A stretch of 64,000 nt of DNA from DSWT01 sp035420085 (GTDB lineage: Bacteria > Chloroflexota > Anaerolineae > B4-G1 > SLSP01): assembly GCA_035420085.1 (NCBI GenBank), contig DAOLUH010000010.1:56557-120556 (forward strand). Direction: 5' to 3'. The notes under the pieces are model-generated. The model worked only from the letters and a program-made list of their open reading frames with translations, ran no database searches and was not told where the DNA came from. The stretch's first letter is position 1, and each line of letters opens with the position of its first letter. The translations under genes were made by a program, and so were the position numbers. Of the stretch, positions 25,376-32,166 are shown piece by piece.

Positions 25376-25398
25376 CCCGCCCCCGAGACGGGGGCGGG
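25376..25398. terminator. GC-rich hairpin, solo copy of the tandem-array core
   Basis: CCCGCCCCCG-AGA-CGGGGGCGGG is a 10-bp perfect stem with a 3-base loop. The core CCCCCGAGACGGGGG is shared with the seven-unit array at 37044-37616. It lies 40 bases after the S9 peptidase stop, without a T run. Confidence 0.7.
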
Positions 25399-25410
25399 AG
25401 CTTACTTGGC

Positions 25411-25438
25411 TTGACCCTAAGCAGAGTCAGATTACAAT
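25411..25438 (+). promoter_or_regulatory. Promoter for PRPP synthetase operon
   Basis: TTGACC (25411-25416), a 16-base spacer and TACAAT (25433-25438) lie directly behind the hairpin. The leader to the TTG start is about 110 bases. Confidence 0.6.
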
Positions 25439-25555
25439 AGAGTCAGACTGGCCCCACACTCACAGCGCCGGGCCGAGCGCGTCCCAACGCCGACCCAGCG
25501 AACGGTTACAGTACGTAGATGGAACTGACATTCAGAGAATCAGAAGGAGTTTAAG

Positions 25556-26575
25556 TTGACCGAGAGACAGACTGACCAGGAAATTATCGTATTGCCGGAG
25601 CGGACCACGACAACGCCGCTCGAAGGGACGTTGATTTTTAGCGGCCTCGCGCATCCCCAACTGGCATCGAACATCGCGCATTATTTGGGACTGGAAGTCA
25701 GTCCTTCCATCAGCCGCAAGTTCTCCAACGATAACTATTTCGTCCACCTGGGCGTCAGCGTGCGCTCGAAGCAAGTGTTCATCGTCCAGCCGCTCTCGCC
25801 GCCATGCAGCGACAATCTGGTGGAACTGCTGTTGATGTTGGATGTGGCGCGCACCGCCGGGGCGGCCGGCGTCCACGCGGTGATCCCCTACTACTCCTAC
25901 GCCCGCTCGGACAAGAAGGACGCGCCGCGCATCTCCATCGCCGGGCGGCTGATCGCTGATCTGCTGATCACGGCCGGGGCCACGCACGTCATCACGATGA
26001 CGCTGCACTCGCCGCAGGTGCACGGCTTCTTCCGCGTGCCGACCGACCATCTCACCGCACACTCCGTTTTTGTGGAGCATCTCAAGACAAAAGATCTCAG
26101 TAACAGCGTCATTGTTGCTCCCGACATCGGCCACGCTAAGCGCGCGACCAAACTGGCGCGCGCGCTCAAGCTGCCCGTCGCCGCCGGCGAGAAGCAGCGC
26201 CTCACCGATGATTCGGTCGCCATCACCGGGATGATGGGCGACGTATGGGGCAAGGGCGTGATCTTGCTGGACGACGAAATCGCCACCGCCGGCACGATCA
26301 TCGAAACGATCAAGTATCTGAGGACGTGCAATGTCCACAAGTTCACCGTCATCGGCACACACGGTCTCTTTACCGGCCCCGCTGTCGAGCGGCTCAACGA
26401 CATCGCAGAAATTGACGAGATCATCGTCACCGACACCGTCCCCCTCAAGGACAGTCAGCGACCGCAGAAGTTGAAGGTGCTTTCTGTCGGTTCAATCTTC
26501 GGCGAAGTGATCCGCCGCAACGTCAAAGGGGAATCGGTGGGGTCTTTGTTCGAGTTCTGGTCACTCCCCGATTAA
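25556..26575 (+). CDS. prs: Ribose-phosphate pyrophosphokinase (PRPP synthetase)
   Basis: This 339-residue enzyme makes PRPP from ribose-5-phosphate and ATP, feeding purine, pyrimidine, NAD, His and Trp synthesis. Landmarks are ISRKFSNDNYFVHLGVSVRS, the catalytic flexible-loop region YYSYARSDKKDAPRISIAG and the ribose-5-phosphate loop with D239-D240 in LLDDEIATAGTI. The loop differs slightly from the usual DDIIDTGGT, as in some class variants. The start is TTG with AAGGAG about 7 bases upstream. It is followed by a YbjN-like gene 12 bases on. The assignment is firm; the allosteric class is unknown. Confidence 0.92.
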   Translation: MTERQTDQEIIVLPERTTTTPLEGTLIFSGLAHPQLASNIAHYLGLEVSPSISRKFSNDNYFVHLGVSVRSKQVFIVQPLSPPCSDNLVELLLMLDVARTAGAAGVHAVIPYYSYARSDKKDAPRISIAGRLIADLLITAGATHVITMTLHSPQVHGFFRVPTDHLTAHSVFVEHLKTKDLSNSVIVAPDIGHAKRATKLARALKLPVAAGEKQRLTDDSVAITGMMGDVWGKGVILLDDEIATAGTIIETIKYLRTCNVHKFTVIGTHGLFTGPAVERLNDIAEIDEIIVTDTVPLKDSQRPQKLKVLSVGSIFGEVIRRNVKGESVGSLFEFWSLPD

Positions 26576-26587
26576 GGAGAGAAGAAT

Positions 26588-27112
26588 ATGGCAGATGCAG
26601 TAGCTCCCAATGGACACAGCGACACAACCAAACCACAAGAAGGGCAAGAACACATCAACGGGTGGCGCGCCTTCGCTACCCTCACCCAGTTTCTCAAGGA
26701 TGACGGCTGGTATCCGCAGCAGCTTGACGAAAAGACAATCCACCGCGTCTACTTTGCTGGCGAAAACGGGGAACTGCGCTGCTACGCGCAGATCCGGGTT
26801 GATCTGGAGCAATTCCTTTTCTATGTGATTGCGCCCGTTAAAGCGCCAGAGCAAATGCGCGCACAGGTCGCCGAGTACATCGCGCGCGCCAACTACGGTT
26901 TGCGCATCGGCAACTTCGAACTAGACTACACCGACGGCGAAGTCCGCTACAAGAGCAGCATTGACTTCGAGGGAGAACTCTTGACGCCCAGGCTCATCAA
27001 GAACGCGATGTATCCGGCTGTCCACACGATGGACTTCTATCTGCCCGGCCTGCTCGGTGTGATGTACGGGAATAAAACGCCCGCCGAGGCCATCCGCGAC
27101 ATTGAGGAGTGA
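26588..27112 (+). CDS. YbjN-domain protein
   Basis: This 174-residue cytosolic protein has the YbjN/type III-chaperone-like fold (about 25-165): LTQFLKDDGWYPQQLDEKTI, central strands ENGELRCYAQIRVDLEQFLF and a C-terminal helix near LIKNAMYPAVHTMDFYLPGL. Such proteins are thought to be chaperone-like, but their role is not defined. AAGGAGAGAAGA precedes the ATG. Its end overlaps the start of the exporter gene by 11 bases, so prs, ybjN-like and eamA-like are likely one operon. Confidence 0.75.
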   Translation: MADAVAPNGHSDTTKPQEGQEHINGWRAFATLTQFLKDDGWYPQQLDEKTIHRVYFAGENGELRCYAQIRVDLEQFLFYVIAPVKAPEQMRAQVAEYIARANYGLRIGNFELDYTDGEVRYKSSIDFEGELLTPRLIKNAMYPAVHTMDFYLPGLLGVMYGNKTPAEAIRDIEE

Positions 27113-27992
27113 CGCAGCGCCTGCCCTCGAACCAGCCAGCGCGACGCGGAAGCACGGCATCATGTTGATTGCTGCTGGAGCCATCGGCTTCAGCAGCATC
27201 ATCATTTTTACCCGGCTCATCACCGGTCTCACCAGCCCCGGCATCGCGTTCTTTCGCGCACTCACGAGCTTTTGCTTCTTCAGTGCGTTGTTGCCCTGGT
27301 TCCCCGTCACACTACAGATACGCCGCTACCGCAGCGAGATCATCCGGCTCGTGGGGCTGGGGTTGACCGTTGGCTGCACCGGGATGTTGTACGTCTACGC
27401 CGTGCGCTATACCACCGCCGCCAATGCGGTTCTGCTCAACAACACATCAACGGTATACGTGGCTCTACTCGCTCCGTGGCTACTGCGGGAGCCGCGCGGG
27501 CGATATACCTGGCCCAGCGTGGGACTGGCATTGGCGGGCATCATCTGCATCGCCGATCCGGCGGGACTGCGTTGGGCATCCAGCGAATTCAGGGGCATCG
27601 TCGCGGGGACGCTGTCGGGCGTCAGCTACGCGCTGACGATGTTGTTGAGTCGCCGGTTGCGCGGGCGCGTCAGCGGCGTGACGCAGGTGTGGTGGAGCAC
27701 AGGCATCGCGGCGCTGCTGGCGCTGCCGTGGGCCTTCCAGGCGCCGGCAAGCGTCGTGGCGCGCAACCTGCCGTACATTCTCGCATTGGGCGTGCTTGCG
27801 CAGGGATTGCCCTATATGCTCTATTTCTTGGGACTGGAACGCATCCCGGCGCAGGTCGTGAGCATCGTCGCATTGCTGGAACCGGTCAGCGGCATTTTGA
27901 TTGGGATGCTGTTGTATCGAGAAATGCCCACCGCCGTCGGCGTCGTCGGCATCTTTTTGGTGCTGGCGGGCATCATGCTCGTCTCGCGGTAA
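27102..27992 (+). CDS. EamA (DMT superfamily) transporter
   Basis: This 296-residue membrane protein has ten predicted helices in two EamA repeats (about 20-145 and 165-295). The first repeat has SPGIAFFRALTSF and the second IPAQVVSIVALLEPVSGILIG, typical of drug/metabolite exporters. The start is inferred as TTG 27102, since the first ATG (27162) falls at the beginning of helix 1. The frame overlaps the YbjN gene by 11 bases. Substrate unknown. An ACAGGATT-type hairpin follows the stop. Confidence 0.82.
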   Translation: MRSDAAPALEPASATRKHGIMLIAAGAIGFSSIIIFTRLITGLTSPGIAFFRALTSFCFFSALLPWFPVTLQIRRYRSEIIRLVGLGLTVGCTGMLYVYAVRYTTAANAVLLNNTSTVYVALLAPWLLREPRGRYTWPSVGLALAGIICIADPAGLRWASSEFRGIVAGTLSGVSYALTMLLSRRLRGRVSGVTQVWWSTGIAALLALPWAFQAPASVVARNLPYILALGVLAQGLPYMLYFLGLERIPAQVVSIVALLEPVSGILIGMLLYREMPTAVGVVGIFLVLAGIMLVSR

Positions 27993-27998
27993 TTTTTA

Positions 27999-28044
27999 GA
28001 CAGGATTAACAGGATTTCCATTTCTTCATCCTGTAAATCCTGTC
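27999..28044. repeat. ACAGGATT-type inverted repeat
   Basis: The 17-base arms GACAGGATTAACAGGAT and ATCCTGTAAATCCTGTC differ at one position and flank a 12-base loop. The element lies 6 bases after the exporter stop and upstream of exonuclease III, and probably ends the prs operon. Confidence 0.75.
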
Positions 28045-28084
28045 CACAAGGACTATCAGACTAAAGACTACAGGACTATAGACT

Positions 28085-28873
28085 ATGTCGAACTTCAAAA
28101 TCGCTACATTTAACGCCAATTCTATCCGCAGTCGCCTTGACCAAATCCTGGACTGGCTCAACCGCGAGCAACCGGACGTGCTCTGCATCCAGGAGACCAA
28201 GGTGCAGGACAAGGATTTTCCGGCGCAGCCCATCGAAGACAACGGTTATCACGTGATCTTTCGCGGGCAGAAAGCCTATTCAGGCGTCGCCATCATCAGC
28301 AAGGACGCGCCGGAACACAGCGTTGCCGGTTTCGACGATGACGGAGAGGACGCCGATGCGCCACGCCTGCTGCGCGCCGTCTATCGCGGCGTCACGGTGG
28401 TGAACACCTACGTCCCACAGGGCCGCGAACCCGAATCGGAGCATTTCCAGTACAAACTGCGCTGGCTCGCCCGGCTGCGCGCGCTCCTCGAGCGGCATTA
28501 CACGCCCGATGACCTGCTGGTATGGGTTGGCGATCTCAACGTCGCCACGGAGGACATTGACGTGTACGATCCCAAGGGGTTGCGCTACCATGTGGACTTC
28601 CACCCCGACGCGCAGGCCGCGCTCGAAAATGTGCGCCAGTGGGGCTTCGTGGACGTGTTCCGCCAGCACCACCCCGGCGAACCGCAGCAGTTCACCTACT
28701 TCGACTACCGCGCCAACAACCCCATCGAACGGGGCATCGGCTGGCGCATTGACCATATCTGGGCGACGCCGCCGCTGGCCGCCAAATCCACACGCGCGTG
28801 GATTGATGTGGAGGCGCGCAAGGCAGCGCGACCGTCGGATCACACGTTTGTGGCGGCGGAGTTTGAGCTGTAG
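28085..28873 (+). CDS. xth: Exodeoxyribonuclease III
   Basis: This 262-residue exonuclease III/AP endonuclease cuts abasic sites and degrades DNA 3' to 5' during base-excision repair. Motifs are NANSIRSRLDQI, the Mg-binding E37 in CIQETKVQD, VNTYVPQGRE, the catalytic VGDLNVATEDID and the C-terminal IDHIWATPP and PSDHTFVAAEF with the catalytic histidine. The length and all active-site motifs are normal. It overlaps the start of the next gene, suggesting cotranscription. Confidence 0.94.
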   Translation: MSNFKIATFNANSIRSRLDQILDWLNREQPDVLCIQETKVQDKDFPAQPIEDNGYHVIFRGQKAYSGVAIISKDAPEHSVAGFDDDGEDADAPRLLRAVYRGVTVVNTYVPQGREPESEHFQYKLRWLARLRALLERHYTPDDLLVWVGDLNVATEDIDVYDPKGLRYHVDFHPDAQAALENVRQWGFVDVFRQHHPGEPQQFTYFDYRANNPIERGIGWRIDHIWATPPLAAKSTRAWIDVEARKAARPSDHTFVAAEFEL

Positions 28874-29585
28874 GGAAGCGGTCAGCCCCACCCAGGTTAT
28901 CAACACCTGGAATGAAGGCCCGCTCCATGCGGCGCTCAAGGCGTGGTACGCTCAACCTGACGACGCCCTCGAAGTGCCCGTGGACGGCTTCATCATTGAC
29001 CTTGTGCGCGGCGACCTGCTGGTGGAGATTCAGACGCGCGGCTTCACGGCGCTCAAAGACAAGCTGACGGCGCTTACACGCACGCATCCGGTGCGATTGG
29101 TCTATCCCATCGCCCAGGAAAAATGGATTGTCAAGCTGGCGGACGATGGAAAAAGCCAGGCCAGCCGCCGCAAATCCCCCAAACGCGGCAGCATTGAGCA
29201 GCTTTTCGATGAACTGGTGAGCATCCCGCACCTGCTGGCGCAGCCCAACTTCACGCTGGAAGTGCTCTTCATCCACGAAGAGGAAGTCCTCCGCGCCAGC
29301 ACGCGGCATGGATGGCGACGCAAAGGCTGGGTAACGCACGAACGACGACTTATCAAGGTTGTCGAACAGCAGCTTTTCACGTCGCCCGCAGATGTACGCG
29401 CGCTGATTCCCGCCGCGCTGACAGAACCATTCACCGCCGCCGACCTTACAGCGCATATCACCGGCGGTCGGCGGCGCGCGCAAAAGATGGCCTACTGTCT
29501 GCGGGCGATGGGCGAACTCGTCCAGGTAGGCAAACGGGGACGCGCGGTGTTGTATCAACCAACGCACACGATTGAGAAGGTATAG
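28863..29585 (+). CDS. Putative PD-(D/E)XK-like nuclease with winged-helix end
   Basis: This protein of about 240 residues is not one I recognise. The N-terminal half reads EVPVDGFIIDLVRGDLLVEI followed by QTRGFTALKDKL, which fits a restriction-nuclease-like core (acid, hairpin, E-x-Q, then a helix with lysines). The C-terminal part looks like a winged helix ending GKRGRAVLYQP. The start is uncertain: TTG 28863 overlaps xth by 11 bases and no ATG lies near the N-terminus. Coupling to exonuclease III and a further unknown gene suggests DNA processing. That is inference. Confidence 0.5.
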   Translation: MSCREAVSPTQVINTWNEGPLHAALKAWYAQPDDALEVPVDGFIIDLVRGDLLVEIQTRGFTALKDKLTALTRTHPVRLVYPIAQEKWIVKLADDGKSQASRRKSPKRGSIEQLFDELVSIPHLLAQPNFTLEVLFIHEEEVLRASTRHGWRRKGWVTHERRLIKVVEQQLFTSPADVRALIPAALTEPFTAADLTAHITGGRRRAQKMAYCLRAMGELVQVGKRGRAVLYQPTHTIEKV

Positions 29586-29593
29586 GGCGAGGT

Positions 29594-30271
29594 ATGGAGC
29601 AAAAAGCTGAATTCGAGATGGCGCAGGCGATGGCGGAACTGGCGCGGCAGGCAACGCAGCGCACGGAGCAGCAGGCCAGCGCCTATTTGTGCTATTGGCT
29701 CGCGTTCACGAACATCTACGCCGTGCTGGGCGCTCAGGCAGGCGTCAAACCCCACTTCGGCCTGCGCAAGAATGGCACGCTGCAAACGCAACAGGTGGAC
29801 GGGATAAAAATGGCGGAGGTCTTTCCGCCGACCGAAAGCGCATTGCTGGCAAAGGCCGCCGAGCGATTTCCCAGGGCTGCAAAGCACAGACTCATCATGC
29901 ACGAAAGCACGCGCTTCTTCGTCCAGCGCACGCCGGTGTGGCAAGGGAAAAGCCTGGCGATGGATGGTTATAAACAGCGGATCAACGGCATCCTCGATAT
30001 GCGCTGCACGCTGGATCCGCGTTATCCCGCGTGGAGTCCCATTGATACGCGAATGTACACGGCGTACACTCGCGCCAGCGCGAAGGGGGAAACGGACGAC
30101 GAGGTTCTGGATGCGCTGGTCGAACAGGTACTCAACGCGCTGCACGCCGTGTATCGCAATCTTCTGTATGGCGGCGCGCCGGCCAGCGACGAAAACGCGC
30201 CAGCCGTCATCAGTCAGGCGCTGGCGCTGCTCGCCAACTTCGTCGAGGATCTGTTGCGCGCGACGAAATAG
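29594..30271 (+). CDS. Unrecognised helical protein
   Basis: This 225-residue, mostly helical protein has no family I recognise. It opens with a charged helix (about 1-30), then a hydrophobic helix CYWLAFTNIYAVLGAQAG, the central stretch LIMHESTRFFVQRTPVWQG and an Ala/Leu-rich C-terminal helix. The helical content vaguely recalls HEPN proteins, but no RX4-6H motif is seen. The ATG lies 8 bases after the putative nuclease stop, behind a GCGAGG site, so it belongs to the xth transcript. It converges on the cyclase gene with a 1-base gap. Confidence 0.55.
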   Translation: MEQKAEFEMAQAMAELARQATQRTEQQASAYLCYWLAFTNIYAVLGAQAGVKPHFGLRKNGTLQTQQVDGIKMAEVFPPTESALLAKAAERFPRAAKHRLIMHESTRFFVQRTPVWQGKSLAMDGYKQRINGILDMRCTLDPRYPAWSPIDTRMYTAYTRASAKGETDDEVLDALVEQVLNALHAVYRNLLYGGAPASDENAPAVISQALALLANFVEDLLRATK

Positions 30272-30272
30272 G

Positions 30273-32138
30273 TTAGCGTAACCCCAAAACCTCAAAGACC
30301 AGGTCAGGTTCGCTGTGCCCCTTCACCTGCACGTAGCCCAATTCGCGGGCGTTGACGTGGATGCGGACGCGCTCATACGCCGTCACGTTGAGCAAAATCT
30401 GCCGCGGGGCGGCGTGGGATTGCAGGCGCGAGGCCAGGCTCACAGAATCGCCGATGGCCGTGTAGTTTTTGATGGTGTGTGAGCCGATACTGCCGACGAC
30501 TGCCGCGCCGGTCGTGATGCCAATGCCAAAGGAGAGGCAATCTTCCGGCGGCAGTTGGGCATGAATATCTTTGAGCGCGTCGAGAATCTTCAACGCCGAG
30601 CGCACGGCCCGCAGTGTGTGGTCGGTCTGGGACAACGGCGCGTTGAAAATCGCCATCACGCCGTCGCCAAAGAACTTGTCCAGCGTCCCTTCCTCGGAGA
30701 GAATGGCCTCTGAAGCCAGCGTGAGATAGCGATTGAGCACCTCGACGGTTGCTTCGGGCGCCAGTTTCTCGCTGAAGGCGGTAAATCCACGGATGTCGGC
30801 AAAGAGCGTCGTCACCTCGCGGCGCGCGCCGCCCAGGCGGACGCTATCAGGATCGGAGAGCAGTTGCTCAACGACGTGCGGTACGACGTACTGCTCGAAC
30901 GTTTGCCGGATGCGACGGGCTTGCGCCTCCAACTGGCGGCGCTCGGTCAGGTCGTCCACAACGATGGCAATGCCGTTGGTCGCTTCACGGTTGTCCTTGA
31001 GGGGACTGAGATTCAGGCGCAAGACCACGGGGCCGCGTTTGGGCAACACCGGTTCCATTTCGTAGCCGATCAGCGACTCGTCCTTGTTCTTGACGACGTC
31101 CACCAACGGCGCGATCTTGACGCCCATCTCCGGCAACGCATCAATATACGGGCGGCCCAGGGTCGCGTCGGAGAGAACGCCGAGAATACGCTCGGCGGAA
31201 CGGTTCATCAATGTGATCGTATCTTGCGCGTCAGTGGTGATGACACCGCTGGCGATGCTGGCGAAGATGTTGTCCATGTAGTTCTTCATCTCGGCGATGG
31301 CGTCGCGCTGGCTTTTCACGTCGGCAAACAGGCGCGCATTTTCCATGGCGATGGCAGCTTGCGAGGCCAGGGCGGAGAGCAGTTTTTCGTCGTCCGCCGT
31401 AAAAACCGGCTGGTCAGCGCCGCGCCCCAACAAAACAAATCCCAAAATCCGCTCCCGCGTCTTGAGCGGCGCTTCCAAGAGCGAGGCAATCGCATGAGAC
31501 CGGTCATCCAACTGACCATCCGTCCAGATATGAGGATCGCCCGAAATCAACGCCTCCTGAAGCAACGCGCGCGAAGCCTGGTACAAGGAGCGCCCGAAAT
31601 CCTCGTCGCCAAAGCTGCTACGCACGGTCAAATAATCGGCTTCATCAAAGAGCAGAACGATGCCGCCTTGCACCTGAATGATGCGCGTGGCCTCAGCGAT
31701 GACTAAGTCGGGGATGACATCAGGATCAAGTGAGGCGCTGATCGTCTGGCCGATGTTGTAGAGCAAGTTGATCTCACGGTAGCGTTCGAGGGTTTCCTGC
31801 GCCAGCGAGCGGCTTTCGAGCGCCCGCTCAATGATCAAGACGAGGCTGTTGTGAAGAAATTGCAGGCTGCCAGCGGCGCAAGGCTGGTTGAGGCCGCCGC
31901 CGCGAGCCGCCAATACGCCGAATTCAAAGTTGCTGGCCGCCAGCGGCAACACACATTCCCACGCCCCGGCAGAGGGTGACGCGGCAGCGCCATCAGCAGC
32001 CTGGTATGCCTCAGCGACGAGCGCGCCGTCCACATCCAGCAGCGCGATCGTTACATCGGGCAGCAGCGCGGCAAAACGCTCCAGGTAGCCAGAGAGCACC
32101 CGCCGACTCAACAAACGGCGAACTGACATCTGTTGCAT
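30273..32138 (-). CDS. GAF-PAS-class III nucleotidyl cyclase with altered active site
   Basis: This protein of about 621 residues has an N-terminal sensor region (1-110), GAF (about 125-275), PAS (about 285-405) and a class III cyclase domain (about 415-615). The metal aspartates D448 (FADIRGFT) and D492 (FFGDG) and K488 remain. The adenine-specifying Asp is replaced by N558 (IKNYTAIG) and the transition-state Asn by S567 (GDSVSLASR), while R571 remains. Activity or substrate may therefore differ from a normal adenylate cyclase. ATG 32138 lies 8 bases after GGAGG. It is the last gene of an operon with a response regulator and histidine kinase. Confidence 0.85.
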   Translation of the reverse strand: MQQMSVRRLLSRRVLSGYLERFAALLPDVTIALLDVDGALVAEAYQAADGAAASPSAGAWECVLPLAASNFEFGVLAARGGGLNQPCAAGSLQFLHNSLVLIIERALESRSLAQETLERYREINLLYNIGQTISASLDPDVIPDLVIAEATRIIQVQGGIVLLFDEADYLTVRSSFGDEDFGRSLYQASRALLQEALISGDPHIWTDGQLDDRSHAIASLLEAPLKTRERILGFVLLGRGADQPVFTADDEKLLSALASQAAIAMENARLFADVKSQRDAIAEMKNYMDNIFASIASGVITTDAQDTITLMNRSAERILGVLSDATLGRPYIDALPEMGVKIAPLVDVVKNKDESLIGYEMEPVLPKRGPVVLRLNLSPLKDNREATNGIAIVVDDLTERRQLEAQARRIRQTFEQYVVPHVVEQLLSDPDSVRLGGARREVTTLFADIRGFTAFSEKLAPEATVEVLNRYLTLASEAILSEEGTLDKFFGDGVMAIFNAPLSQTDHTLRAVRSALKILDALKDIHAQLPPEDCLSFGIGITTGAAVVGSIGSHTIKNYTAIGDSVSLASRLQSHAAPRQILLNVTAYERVRIHVNARELGYVQVKGHSEPDLVFEVLGLR

Positions 32139-32166
32139 CTCATCAACCTCCACAATAAAAAAACTT

